A stretch of 32,428 nucleotides of DNA from an uncultured Bacteroidota bacterium (GTDB lineage Bacteria; Bacteroidota; Bacteroidia; Bacteroidales; F082). Within the stretch, counting starts at the first letter, position 1. Every line of letters begins with the position of its first letter. Shown in pieces: positions 9,370 to 18,507 of this stretch. The translations under genes and the position numbers were made by a program. The stretch lies in assembly GCA_913055825.1 (NCBI GenBank), contig CAJXKB010000034.1, positions 1 to 32,428 of the forward strand. Direction: 5' to 3'. The notes beneath the pieces are model-generated. The model worked only from the letters and a program-made list of their open reading frames with translations. It searched no databases and was not told the origin of the DNA.

Positions 9370-10449
9370 ATGAATGAAGAAATCAGGATATTAGCCATTA
9401 ATCCGGGCTCCACTTCCACCAAGATTGCCGTTTATATCGATTCCAATCCTGTTTTCATCCAAACCATTCGACACAGCAGCAAGCAGCTGGAAGCTTTCAA
9501 GCTGATTACCGACCAATTTGAGTTTAGAAAGGAATTAATCTTAAACGAACTTAAAGAGGCAGACATTCGTCTGGACATGATTCGTGTGGTAATGGGTCGG
9601 GGCGGACTTTTGAAACCGGTTGAATCAGGCGTTTATGAGGTTAACGATCTTATGCTTGACGAGTTGCAAAGCTGTAAATACGGAGAACATGCCAGTAATC
9701 TGGGCGGCATAATTGCCTGGGATATTGCTCGCTCGCTCCCCAACGCCAAAGCCTTTATTACCAATCCGGTTGTGGTTGATGAGCTGGATGAACTGGCCCG
9801 TTTTTCAGGTCACCCGCTTTTGCCGAGACGTTCTATTTTCCATGCCTTAAATCAAAAAGCGGTTGCACGCCAGCATGCCAAGTCAATCATGCGTAAGTAT
9901 AATGACCTTAATTTAATTGTAGTCCATTTAGGCGGAGGAATTACAGTGGGTGCACACAAAAAAGGCCGGGTTGTAGATGTAAATCAGGGTTTGGATGGCG
10001 ATGGCCCGTTTTCACCGGAGCGGTCGGGGAGTTTACCGGTTGGCGATTTGGTGCGGCTCTGCTTTAGTGAAAAATACAGTCGGCAAGATGTGTTGAAAAT
10101 GATTAAGGGAGAAGGCGGCCTTGTCGCGTATTTGGGTACCAACAGTGCTTACGAAGTGGAACAGTTGGCTGCAAAAGGTAACGAAAAAGCTAAAATGGTT
10201 TATGATGCTATGGCCTATCAGGTAGCCAAAGAAATAGGGGCTATGGGAGCCGTTTTGAAATACGAAATTGACGGTATTTTGATTACCGGAGGTATTGCTC
10301 ACGACAAATATTTTGTCAATCAAATCATTTCTTATGTACATCGAATGGCACCGGTTCATGTTTACCCCGGTGAAGACGAGATGAAAGCGCTGGCCATGAA
10401 CGGACTGCGTGTGGTGAAGGGAGAAGTTCAACCTAAAGTTTATCAATAG
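9370..10449 (+). CDS. buk: Butyrate kinase
   Basis: 359 residues, the normal length for butyrate kinase. It transfers phosphate from butyryl-phosphate to ADP, giving butyrate and ATP. It belongs to the acetokinase branch of the ASKHA fold: the first phosphate loop is INPGSTSTK (10-18), NPVVVDE lies at 132-138, the second phosphate loop is HLGGGITVGAHKKG (186-199), and DGDGPFSPERSG (209-220) is the block that separates butyrate from acetate kinases. The adenosine region ILITGGIAH is near the C-terminus. It pairs with ptb 42 bp upstream as a two-gene operon. It could act on isobutyryl- or isovaleryl-phosphate as well. Confidence 0.94.
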   Translation: MNEEIRILAINPGSTSTKIAVYIDSNPVFIQTIRHSSKQLEAFKLITDQFEFRKELILNELKEADIRLDMIRVVMGRGGLLKPVESGVYEVNDLMLDELQSCKYGEHASNLGGIIAWDIARSLPNAKAFITNPVVVDELDELARFSGHPLLPRRSIFHALNQKAVARQHAKSIMRKYNDLNLIVVHLGGGITVGAHKKGRVVDVNQGLDGDGPFSPERSGSLPVGDLVRLCFSEKYSRQDVLKMIKGEGGLVAYLGTNSAYEVEQLAAKGNEKAKMVYDAMAYQVAKEIGAMGAVLKYEIDGILITGGIAHDKYFVNQIISYVHRMAPVHVYPGEDEMKALAMNGLRVVKGEVQPKVYQ

Positions 10450-10532
10450 CCTAAAATCGGAATTAGCCCTAAAATAAATTTAAATATAATTTGCACAATT
10501 CTGTGAGGTATAGATTCTCTTGGGATAAGTTT

Positions 10533-10540
10533 TATCTTTG
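10533..10540 (+). promoter_or_regulatory. Candidate -7 box of lysS
   Basis: TATCTTTG matches TAnnTTTG, 23 bp before the lysS ATG. No clear TTG at the expected -33 distance is seen. Confidence 0.4.
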
Positions 10541-10563
10541 CAAAAATTTTTAAAGAAGAATTC

Positions 10564-12285
10564 ATGCATCATTTGAGTGAACAGGAAATCGTCAGGCGTA
10601 ATGCGTTGGACGAAATGAAGAAATTGGGCATTAACCCTTATCCCCCGGAAAGATATGAAGTAAATGCTTATGCCAAAGAAATACACGAAAAGTTTCCCAA
10701 AGATAACACTTTATTTCAGGAAGTGAGCCTGGCCGGCAGGATGATGAGCCGGCGCATCATGGGGGCAGCTTCATTTACCGAGTTGATGGACTCCACCGGT
10801 CGTATACAACTTTATTTCAAACGCGACGATGTTTGCCCGGGTGAGGATAAAACTATGTACAACATCGTATTTAAACGTTTGTTGGACATTGGCGATTTTA
10901 TTGGCGTAAAAGGTTTTGTTTTTATTACAAAAATGGGCGAAATAACATTGCACGTTACTGAATTTAAGGTACTGGCCAAATCGCTTCGCCCGCTACCTAT
11001 TGTTAAGGAAAAAGACGGGCAGGTATATGATGCATTTACCGATCCCGACCAACGCTATCGCCAACGCTATGTGGATTTGATCGTAAATGAGAAAGTGCGC
11101 GATATCTTTGTCAAGCGTGCCCGGCTGCTACGTTCCATGCGTGATTTCCTGAACCAAAAAGGCTATCTCGAAGTAGAAACCCCTATTTTGCAACCTATTC
11201 CGGGTGGTGCTGCAGCACGGCCTTTTGTTACGCATCACAATGCATTGGATATTCCGCTTTACCTTCGCATTGCCAACGAACTTTATCTGAAGCGTCTTAT
11301 TGTTGGTGGTTATGATGGTGTGTATGAATTTGCAAAAGATTTCCGCAACGAAGGCATGGATCGTTTCCACAATCCGGAGTTTACCCAAATGGAAATGTAT
11401 GTGGCTTATAAAGATTACTTGTGGATGATGGAAACCACCGAGCAGATGGTTCAGAAAATTGCACTCGACCTGAACGGCACAACAGAAATCAAGATCGGCG
11501 ATAACACCATTAGTTTCAAAGCTCCATTCAAAAGGATCAGTATTATCGGTGCTATCGAAGAACATACGGGTATCAACGTAAATGGCATGAATGAGGATCA
11601 GTTGCGAGAAGTGTGTAAACAATTGAATATCGAAACTGACCCCGGTATGGGTAAAGGCAAATTGATCGATGAAATTTTTGGTGAAAAATGCGAACCCAAT
11701 TACATTCAACCGACTTTCATTATTGATTACCCTGTTGAAATGTCGCCTTTGTGTAAACGGCACCGTGATAATCCGGAACTTACAGAACGTTTTGAGTTGA
11801 TGGTCAACGGCAAAGAACTGGCCAATGCTTATACCGAGCTCAATGATCCCATAGACCAGCGTTACCGCTTTGAGGAACAAGTGCGACTGGCTGAAAAGGG
11901 TGACGATGAAGCCATGTATATCGATTATGATTTTCTGCGTGCACTTGAATATGGCATGCCTCCCACATCGGGTATGGGAATTGGTATTGACCGGCTGGTA
12001 ATGCTTATGACAGATCAGCCTTCTATTCAGGAAGTCCTGTTTTTCCCGCAAATGCGTCCCGAGGCTCCCAAAAAAGTATATGGCCCTGCTGATTTTATGG
12101 CCTTGGGAATGGAAGAAACCTGGGCAAAATTAATAATGGAAGCCGGTTTTGAAAAACCTGAAGATCTAAATGAGGTAAAATCTACTGGTTTGCAGCAAAA
12201 ACTTAACGGCTTGCGCAAAAAGAAAAAACTAAAGATTCCTGCTATTCAGGTGGATGAAATTGAAAAGTGGCAGAGTAAACTTTAG
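10564..12285 (+). CDS. lysS: Lysyl-tRNA synthetase, class II
   Basis: 573 residues. It charges tRNA-Lys in the cytoplasm. An N-terminal OB-fold anticodon-binding domain (about 52-150, with [17 protein letters not shown]) is followed by the class II catalytic core. Motif 2 is [20 protein letters not shown] (260-279). Motif 3 is [12 protein letters not shown] (470-481), followed by FFPQMRPE, the canonical end of bacterial LysS. The protein then continues for about 73 residues (501-573) as a Lys-rich, partly helical tail; E. coli LysS is 505 residues long. Extended LysRS C-termini are, to my knowledge, common in Bacteroidota. The gene appears to be monocistronic. Confidence 0.96.
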   Translation: MHHLSEQEIVRRNALDEMKKLGINPYPPERYEVNAYAKEIHEKFPKDNTLFQEVSLAGRMMSRRIMGAASFTELMDSTGRIQLYFKRDDVCPGEDKTMYNIVFKRLLDIGDFIGVKGFVFITKMGEITLHVTEFKVLAKSLRPLPIVKEKDGQVYDAFTDPDQRYRQRYVDLIVNEKVRDIFVKRARLLRSMRDFLNQKGYLEVETPILQPIPGGAAARPFVTHHNALDIPLYLRIANELYLKRLIVGGYDGVYEFAKDFRNEGMDRFHNPEFTQMEMYVAYKDYLWMMETTEQMVQKIALDLNGTTEIKIGDNTISFKAPFKRISIIGAIEEHTGINVNGMNEDQLREVCKQLNIETDPGMGKGKLIDEIFGEKCEPNYIQPTFIIDYPVEMSPLCKRHRDNPELTERFELMVNGKELANAYTELNDPIDQRYRFEEQVRLAEKGDDEAMYIDYDFLRALEYGMPPTSGMGIGIDRLVMLMTDQPSIQEVLFFPQMRPEAPKKVYGPADFMALGMEETWAKLIMEAGFEKPEDLNEVKSTGLQQKLNGLRKKKKLKIPAIQVDEIEKWQSKL

Positions 12286-12458
12286 CCTGAATAATTCTTG
12301 TCTTGTAAGGAAATTAAGCGTTTCAAAAGATTAAGTTTTCAAATATCCATTGTTAATTTCTTTGTTTCTACACGTTTTTGTTCTTAACGATTTATGTTTA
12401 CTTTTAAGGTCAAATAGAAAAAATGATATTCGGTATTTCGACAATAATTAAATTTCCC

Positions 12459-13691
12459 ATGATGAAAAAAAGAATTACAAATCCATTTTTAATCACAGCA
12501 TTAGGCTTGTTATTGTTAATACCGGTATTACTACATGCACAAACCATCAACACAAGCAGAAAGCCTTCGTCCAATTGGCAAATTAATTTAAGTGCCGGTA
12601 CAAGCCTTTTTTTCGGAGATTTAAAACAAACCCGGTTTCTGCCGGTAAGCACTAATAACAACGAATGGCGTACCGGTGTAGGGCTAATGGTAACCAAGCA
12701 ATTCACTCCTGTATTTGGTTTGCGTGGGCAAGGTTTATATGGTCAACTTGCGGGTACCCTGCGCTCGGCCCACAAATATTTTGAAAACGATTATATTGAA
12801 TTCAACCTGAATACGACGTTGAGTTTGACAAATCTTTTCTGGAAATACAATCCAGAGAGGTGTTGTAACGTTTATCTTTTGGCCGGCCTTGGAATACTCA
12901 ATTATAACACAACGGTTTATGATCTTCGAACGGCTAAGATGATTGCCCAGGTAGGTAATGGCTATGGCCACGGTATAGGGGGCCGCACATTGGAAGGCAT
13001 GGTAATGGGAGGTGTCGGCATCGATTTCCGTTTGAATGACCGTTGGAATATTAATCTTGAAACTGCCAGCAAAGCTGTTAATTCAGACATGATGGATCAT
13101 ATGAAGGGCGGTTTTAAATATGATATGTATAACTATACTTCTGTAGGATTTTCGTATAAATTGGGAAGAAAAAAATCGAGGGGCGAACGTGTACCCGAGC
13201 AAGTTGTAATGCCCCCATCAAGAAATGTTGCATCAGGTAATTTAATCACCCCAAAAACACAACAAACAAACAAAGCAGCGAGCAAGCAGCCTGAGATTAG
13301 TCAGCAAGTCCGGCCTGTTCAGCCTCCGACAACCAAAAAAGTTCAGCAAGAGACCAAACCTGCCGTGGAAGTTACGCAACCGCAAAACAGGACTGTTAAA
13401 AAAGCTCAATCCCGTCAAAACGTACAACCACGACTGGAGTATCGCGTACAAATAAGGGCACGATACGGGCATGCAATCTCTACCACATATCTGGCCAACA
13501 AATATCATATTGAACGATGGAAAATCAGAGAAGATAAACACAATGGCTATTACATTTATACCATGGGGTCGTATGATACCTATGAACAGGCACGTGCTGC
13601 CCGTGATACAATAAGACGCACGTCAGGGATTTCGGATGCTTTTATTGTTGCTTTTAAAAATGGCTATCGTTTAGATCAATTACCAAAATAA
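12459..13691 (+). CDS. Outer-membrane beta-barrel-like protein with C-terminal SPOR domain
   Basis: 410 residues from the ATG at 12459. An upstream in-frame ATG at 12423 would add 12 residues before the signal peptide, so the later start is preferred. Signal peptide: MMKKRITNPF, then a run of L/I/V ending LLHAQ. Residues about 30-240 contain alternating polar/aromatic strands and GVGIDFRLNDRWNINLETASK, typical of small Bacteroidota outer-membrane proteins. A Gln/Pro/Lys-rich linker (about 245-325) leads to a SPOR-like domain (326-410: YRVQIRARYGH at the start, GYYIYTMGSYDTYEQARAA in the middle). SPOR domains bind denuded peptidoglycan, so the protein may tether the outer membrane to the wall or act at division sites. 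No experimental name is known to me. Confidence 0.75.
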   Translation: MMKKRITNPFLITALGLLLLIPVLLHAQTINTSRKPSSNWQINLSAGTSLFFGDLKQTRFLPVSTNNNEWRTGVGLMVTKQFTPVFGLRGQGLYGQLAGTLRSAHKYFENDYIEFNLNTTLSLTNLFWKYNPERCCNVYLLAGLGILNYNTTVYDLRTAKMIAQVGNGYGHGIGGRTLEGMVMGGVGIDFRLNDRWNINLETASKAVNSDMMDHMKGGFKYDMYNYTSVGFSYKLGRKKSRGERVPEQVVMPPSRNVASGNLITPKTQQTNKAASKQPEISQQVRPVQPPTTKKVQQETKPAVEVTQPQNRTVKKAQSRQNVQPRLEYRVQIRARYGHAISTTYLANKYHIERWKIREDKHNGYYIYTMGSYDTYEQARAARDTIRRTSGISDAFIVAFKNGYRLDQLPK

Positions 13692-13697
13692 TTAAAC

Positions 13698-13817
13698 ATG
13701 TGGAAAAGTCAGTGGGATTATAACCCTGAAACCGATAAGCTTTCAACCAATGTAACAATCGTTATTATTATTGCTGCTATTTTAGCTGCTGTTTATCTGT
13801 CATACGTTCTGGTGTAA
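13698..13817 (+). CDS. 39-residue single-span membrane peptide (hypothetical)
   Basis: The ATG lies 6 bp after the stop of the SPOR-domain gene. The product begins MWKSQWDYNPETDKLSTN, then has one hydrophobic helix (about residues 19-39, VTIVIIIAAILAAVYLSYVL) and stops. The short polar N-terminus followed by a C-terminal helix suggests a tail-anchored or small subunit-type peptide. Tight coupling to the gene upstream implies co-translation. I know of no family for it. It could be a chance frame, but a hydrophobic run of this length directly behind a gene is suggestive. Confidence 0.55.
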   Translation: MWKSQWDYNPETDKLSTNVTIVIIIAAILAAVYLSYVLV

Positions 13818-13916
13818 ATGTTTTGCCGGCTGCAACGTGAGGGTATACATGAGTCAACAACTTGTATATAATTCGTCCGGATTAATCTTTCAGAATTATT
13901 TACTTATCTTTTTTCG

Positions 13917-13943
13917 TTGTTTCCTCAAATTGTCCTACTTTTG
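13917..13943 (+). promoter_or_regulatory. Promoter of tatA
   Basis: TTG at 13917-13919, a 16-bp gap, and TACTTTTG at 13936-13943 (exact TAnnTTTG). The tatA ATG is 24 bp after the -7 box. Confidence 0.6.
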
Positions 13944-13966
13944 TTTTCTGAAAAGAAAAATTAATT

Positions 13967-14173
13967 ATGATTTCAACGAGTACAATACTTTTACAGCAAG
14001 CAGGATGGATTGGCACACCCGAAATTATTATCATCGTATTGGTGATTGTACTTCTGTTTGGCGGCCGAAAAATTCCTGAATTAATGCGCGGTATAGGCAA
14101 AGGCGTTAAAGAATTTAAGGAAGGTATTAACGAAGGTGAAGACAAAAACACCAAATCCGATACTGAAAAATAG
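13967..14173 (+). CDS. tatA: Sec-independent (twin-arginine) translocase subunit TatA
   Basis: 68 residues, normal for TatA. TatA oligomers form the inner-membrane passage for folded proteins brought by TatC. It has an N-terminal transmembrane helix (about 18-31, EIIIIVLVIVLLF), the conserved FGG hinge, an amphipathic helix (RKIPELMRGIGKGVKEFKEG, 34-53) and a charged tail. tatC is not in the window. Own promoter upstream. The next gene downstream (lytic transglycosylase) is 157 bp away. TatA and TatB homologues can be hard to separate; the short length and GRKIPELMR favour TatA. Confidence 0.93.
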   Translation: MISTSTILLQQAGWIGTPEIIIIVLVIVLLFGGRKIPELMRGIGKGVKEFKEGINEGEDKNTKSDTEK

Positions 14174-14330
14174 GACTTCTATCCAACCGGAGCAACCTGT
14201 TTGTTTTAATTCGGAACTTATCTGCTTCCAGTGATTTTTATCAATGGAAGTTTTAGTTGCTATAAAAAAACAGCCTTTCCTGTTACTTAGTTTTCTCCCC
14301 TCATTGAATCATAAAAAGCGTTTAAAAGAT

Positions 14331-16118
14331 ATGACCTTAAAGAAAAACATCATATTTGTTTTAATATTTATTTCCGGCGCCTTTGGCTACCCTGTAATGG
14401 CTCAGGATTCTAATATTATAGTTACACCCGACAGTGTGGGTATTAATGCGGATACGCTTTTACCTTCCATGCGCGATAGTATTATTCTTCCCAACAAAAT
14501 CGGTATCCTCGACCGAGTAAACGACAGTATCCAAAAAACCATTTCGTTTAACGGACACTTGTTGGTAAAAGATTCCCCGATCATGCGGGCACTTGACAGC
14601 CTGACTTATGTAAAATTTTACAGACGGGCCTATTTGCAATCCGGCACTAATTTATTAACAAATTGCAAGTTTAAGCCGGGAGAAATCCCTGATTATCCCG
14701 ATTCGGTTTATGCACGTCGAATTGCCGCTCTAAATATTGAAACACCTATTGAATTGATTTACAATAAGAAAGTGAGGGCTTTTATTGAATTGTATGCAAG
14801 AAAAAAAAGATTACTTACCGAAAAAGTATTGGGGTTGTCAAGCTTGTATTTTCCTATGTTTGAAGAGGTTCTCGATCGCTATAACATGCCTCTGGAGCTA
14901 AAATATCTTGCTGTTGTTGAATCGGCACTAAACCCTTCAGCAGGCTCCAACAAAGGGGCCAAAGGATTATGGCAATTTATGTACGGAACCGGAAAAGTAT
15001 ATGGTTTAAAAGTTACCTCATTGGTTGATGATCGGTACGATCCGTATAAAGCTACAGTGGCAGCCTGTGAACACCTTCAGGATCTTTACAGTATTTATGG
15101 TGATTGGTCGCTGGCTATGGCTGCTTATAATTCGGGGGCCGGTAATGTAAACAGGGCCATCCGACGGGCAGGCGGAACCAGAAACTATTGGGCTATTTGG
15201 CCATTTCTGCCCCGCGAAACGCGTGGTTATGTCCCGGCCTTCATCGCGGTGAATTATGTGATGCATTATGCGGCCGAACAAAATCTGCACCCGTTGAAAC
15301 CCGGTCTCTTTTTTTATGATATTGACACGGTTACCGTGAGAGATGTGCTTTCGTTCGACCAGTTGCATGAAATGCTTGGAATTCCTCTCGACGAATTAAA
15401 ATTCATGAATCCCCAATTCAAAAAAGGTATTATTCCGGCTACTTACAAAAAATCATATTCGTTACGTATTCCCCGTCAGTTTACTGATGATTTTTTAAAC
15501 AATGAAAAAGCCTTGTATGCCTATAAAACCAAAAAAGGCATTGCACACGATAAATTACTGGCAATTATTAAAAAGGCGGGAAACCGCGAAATACACATTG
15601 TACACAGTGGTGAAAACCTGGGCCTTATTGCCAGACGATATCACGTTTACATCAGTCAACTACGAAGATGGAACCATCTGAGGAGCAGCCGTATTTATCC
15701 GGGCCAGCGGTTAATTGTTTTCGGCACCGGAAGCAGAGAATTTTATCAGAAAACATCAATACCCATCAGTCGGTCACATAGAAAATCACTTCATATCGTT
15801 CGGTCAGGTGAAAATTTAGGGCTGTTAGCTCAGAAATATAAATGTACCGTAACCGATCTCAAAGAATGGAACAATTTGAGAAGTTCACGCATTTTCCCGG
15901 GACAGAAATTATATGTGTATAAACCTTCCGTAAAAACTGCTTCAACTTTAAAATCAGGCAAATACTTATACCACATGGTTAAACCGGGCGATACGTTGTG
16001 GGATATTGCCAAAGAATATGACGGGGTTACAGTGGAACAAATAAAACGATTAAACAATATAAAAAACACTCACCGGCTTCGTCCCGGGCAAAAAATAATA
16101 ATTGCTGTGGCAAGTTAA
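14331..16118 (+). CDS. MltD-like lytic transglycosylase with three LysM domains
   Basis: 595 residues from the ATG at 14331. A frame-open ATG at 14244 adds 29 residues ahead of the signal peptide and is less likely. The signal peptide starts MTLKKNIIFVLIFISG and ends at VMAQ. The SLT catalytic domain spans about 188-316: the catalytic Glu is E197 in VVESALNP, followed by GAKGLWQFM and AAYNSGAGNVNRAI. It would cleave the MurNAc-GlcNAc bond of peptidoglycan in the periplasm, giving 1,6-anhydro ends. Three C-terminal LysM repeats bind the wall: about 420-464, 486-530 and 546-591. LysM1 and LysM2 are very similar (both contain SGENLGL and NLRSSRI/HLRSSRI with PGQ), pointing to a recent tandem duplication. 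The neighbours tatA and the DUF4837 lipoprotein are also envelope genes. Confidence 0.92.
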   Translation: MTLKKNIIFVLIFISGAFGYPVMAQDSNIIVTPDSVGINADTLLPSMRDSIILPNKIGILDRVNDSIQKTISFNGHLLVKDSPIMRALDSLTYVKFYRRAYLQSGTNLLTNCKFKPGEIPDYPDSVYARRIAALNIETPIELIYNKKVRAFIELYARKKRLLTEKVLGLSSLYFPMFEEVLDRYNMPLELKYLAVVESALNPSAGSNKGAKGLWQFMYGTGKVYGLKVTSLVDDRYDPYKATVAACEHLQDLYSIYGDWSLAMAAYNSGAGNVNRAIRRAGGTRNYWAIWPFLPRETRGYVPAFIAVNYVMHYAAEQNLHPLKPGLFFYDIDTVTVRDVLSFDQLHEMLGIPLDELKFMNPQFKKGIIPATYKKSYSLRIPRQFTDDFLNNEKALYAYKTKKGIAHDKLLAIIKKAGNREIHIVHSGENLGLIARRYHVYISQLRRWNHLRSSRIYPGQRLIVFGTGSREFYQKTSIPISRSHRKSLHIVRSGENLGLLAQKYKCTVTDLKEWNNLRSSRIFPGQKLYVYKPSVKTASTLKSGKYLYHMVKPGDTLWDIAKEYDGVTVEQIKRLNNIKNTHRLRPGQKIIIAVAS

Positions 16119-16199
16119 TCCTTATAACATATTTTTTCCGTCCGGTTTTATACTATGGCCGTTCGCTTTACGTTATTAAAACAATATACTGCGACAAAC

Positions 16200-17204
16200 A
16201 TGAAAGCAAGATCATTTTTCAATATTTTTTTAGTCTCTGTATTATTTATTTTCGGATTTTCATCCTGCTCACAAGATGAATCACAAAACGGTAAACCAAG
16301 ATCGTTGGGTGGAACGTCTGAAATATTGATTGTCCTCCAAAACGAAAAACAATGGGACAGCCAGATTGGACAAACCATACGTAAATATTTTGCTGCCGAT
16401 CAATACGGCTTGCCACAAAACCAGCCTATTTTTAAACTTCTTCATCTAAAAGTGTCCAACTTTGGTACATTATTTCAAAAACACCGGAATATTTTTGTGG
16501 TTAACATCAACCCCGAATTAAAAAAGTCGAAAATTGAAACAAAAACTGATTTATGGGCCAGCCCTCAACAGGTATTTAAAATCAGTGCTCCTTCGGCGGA
16601 GGCGTTTGTTAAAATATTCGAGACTAAACACGAATACTTTGTCAATAAATATATGAACACTGAGCGGCAGCGGATTTTGTCAATTTTTCGTCCGGGCATG
16701 AACGCCAAAGCCATGACAAGCCTAAAAAAGAGTTTTGGTTTTACCATGGATATACCGGCAGGCTTTTATGTAGCGAAAAACAAATCAGGATTTATGTGGT
16801 TGCGCCGTGAAGCGGTACAATACAGCCAGGGACTTATTTTCATTTCCATGCCCTATAAGGACACTGTTCAGTTTTCGAGAAGAAGTATTATTGCCCGGTG
16901 CCAGCAATATGAACGCCATTATATCCCCGGTCCTACGAATGGCTCGTATATGACTTTGGATATGAAATTCGTAGTTCCAAAAACACGTGTCGTAAATGAT
17001 TTTCCAGCAGGATATGCTGTTGAAATGCGCGGGCTTTGGAAAGTGCAAAACGATTTTATGGGAGGGCCTTTTGTGAGCTATACCTTTATAAATCCCAAGA
17101 ATAACAAAATTATTACAGCCTTAGGTTATGTGTATCAACCTAATAAAAAGAAACGCAATTTGCTCTTGCAGGTTGAATCTATTTTGTATTCGGTGAAATT
17201 TTAA
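16200..17204 (+). CDS. DUF4837 family lipoprotein
   Basis: 334 residues from the ATG at 16200. A frame-open ATG at 16155 would put 15 residues before the signal peptide. The signal is MKARSFFNIFLVSVLFIFGF, then SSC with the lipidated Cys at 23. The residues after it, SQDES, are acidic, like Bacteroidota surface-export signals, so outer-leaflet exposure is possible. The body fits DUF4837: GGTSEILIVLQNEKQWDSQI at the start and FGFTMDIPAGFYVAKNKSGF near the middle. The function is not known. It lies 81 bp behind the lytic transglycosylase, and no promoter box was seen in the gap, so co-transcription is likely. Confidence 0.8.
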   Translation: MKARSFFNIFLVSVLFIFGFSSCSQDESQNGKPRSLGGTSEILIVLQNEKQWDSQIGQTIRKYFAADQYGLPQNQPIFKLLHLKVSNFGTLFQKHRNIFVVNINPELKKSKIETKTDLWASPQQVFKISAPSAEAFVKIFETKHEYFVNKYMNTERQRILSIFRPGMNAKAMTSLKKSFGFTMDIPAGFYVAKNKSGFMWLRREAVQYSQGLIFISMPYKDTVQFSRRSIIARCQQYERHYIPGPTNGSYMTLDMKFVVPKTRVVNDFPAGYAVEMRGLWKVQNDFMGGPFVSYTFINPKNNKIITALGYVYQPNKKKRNLLLQVESILYSVKF

Positions 17205-17240
17205 GAAAAGATTCTTCTCAATACATTAACGAAATTTGAT

Positions 17241-18497
17241 TCAGGCTTTACTAAACAACTCTTTTATTTTAACTGTTTTGTTTTTAACCAGTGGTTTTGC
17301 CCAAATACCAATACTGAAAATATAAGCTAGAGTTACAAAAAGTAATAACATGCCGGTTTTTAGCGATGTTACATCGCTAAAAAAACCAATAAGTAACTGA
17401 ATTACAGCACCTCCCATAATACCAGTCATTAACAACCCGGCAAAAGAACCGTGGTGTTTGTCCACAGAATTGAGTGCCAGTGAAATGATAATTGGATACA
17501 TCACCGACAAGAAAAAACCTGAAGCAGGAAAAGCGTACAAAGAAAGTTTGCGTCCTCCAAACAATGCCAATACAAGACACACTACAGCCAACATCGTAAA
17601 CCAACGCAATACCACTTTGCTGTCAAAAATTTTGAGCAAAATCAATCCCAAAATACCACCAATGGTCATCAAACCCCAGAAATAGGCGACAGCACTAGCA
17701 CCGGTTGTTTCGGGATTAAAGCCATGATACTGTGATAAAAATTTAGACATCCAGTACGAAATACCCTGTTCAGTACCCACGTATGCAAAAATGCCAAAAA
17801 AGAAAAGAATCACGTATTTATTCTTCAAAAGAGCAATATAGCTGTCGCGGCTTCCCACTTTCTCCTCTTCATTCAGCTCCACTTTAGGAAAACGTACCAT
17901 TAAGATCACCACAATCATCAGCATGCTGATTAGGGCAAAAACCCAATATACCGATACCCATGACATTGAAGAGGGAACCAGTTTTTCCAACATGCTTATC
18001 CCGGGTTTGCCGGTGTAGTGTGAATCTATATTAGACACAAGATAAGAATACATTAACGGACTAATGAATGACGCTGCTCCAAAAATAAGCTGTGCGAGTA
18101 CCGAGTTGAATGCGTAATGCTCTTCACCACCAGCCACGCGCAGCAACGGATTGATTACCACCTGAAGGGCGGCCATTCCCGCTCCTATGGTAAAAAGCGA
18201 AATTACAAACATCTTGAAGCGAGGGAAAGAAGCAAATACAATTGCCCCCGCCAGTGCCAACAAAAAAGCCAGCACCATCATTCTTTTTTCACACCATTTT
18301 TCTAAAAGCAGTCCCGACGGGATAGACATAATTCCATAAGCAATAAAAAAGGAAAAAGGCAAAAACCCGGCCATGGTTTCACTCAGCCCATAGCTTTCTG
18401 ATACACTCGGATTCAACGCCCCCAAAATATTTGTCATAAATGATATAACAAAAAAAGTAAGCATTATCAAACTAACAACCACATAGTTTCGTCTCAT
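17241..18497 (-). CDS. MFS sugar permease (FHS / FucP-like family)
   Basis: 418 residues from the ATG at 18497. A TTG at 18503 would add two residues. About 12 transmembrane helices in two halves with a central cytoplasmic loop (about 210-220, KVELNEEEKVGSRDS). The N-half segment LNPSVSESYGLSETMAGFLP and MAALQVVINPLLRVAGGEEHY place it near proton-coupled sugar permeases of the fucose-glucose/galactose family. The substrate is not readable. It is the last gene of the minus-strand locus, starting 10 bp after the GH2 stop, so it is probably translated with the GH2 gene and may import the sugar that enzyme releases. It is convergent with the DUF4837 gene, with only 36 bp between. Confidence 0.82.
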   Translation of the reverse strand: MRRNYVVVSLIMLTFFVISFMTNILGALNPSVSESYGLSETMAGFLPFSFFIAYGIMSIPSGLLLEKWCEKRMMVLAFLLALAGAIVFASFPRFKMFVISLFTIGAGMAALQVVINPLLRVAGGEEHYAFNSVLAQLIFGAASFISPLMYSYLVSNIDSHYTGKPGISMLEKLVPSSMSWVSVYWVFALISMLMIVVILMVRFPKVELNEEEKVGSRDSYIALLKNKYVILFFFGIFAYVGTEQGISYWMSKFLSQYHGFNPETTGASAVAYFWGLMTIGGILGLILLKIFDSKVVLRWFTMLAVVCLVLALFGGRKLSLYAFPASGFFLSVMYPIIISLALNSVDKHHGSFAGLLMTGIMGGAVIQLLIGFFSDVTSLKTGMLLLFVTLAYIFSIGIWAKPLVKNKTVKIKELFSKA

Positions 18498-18507
18498 GTT
18501 CAATAAT

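Noticed and set aside
11128-12051. 307-codon antisense open frame inside lysS
   Set aside because: Composition is that of a shadow frame (His/Phe-rich); lysS motifs are intact on the plus strand.
17205-17240. Possible bidirectional terminator between the convergent DUF4837 and permease genes
   Set aside because: Only a 4-bp stem (AGAA...TTCT) can be drawn in the 36-bp gap.
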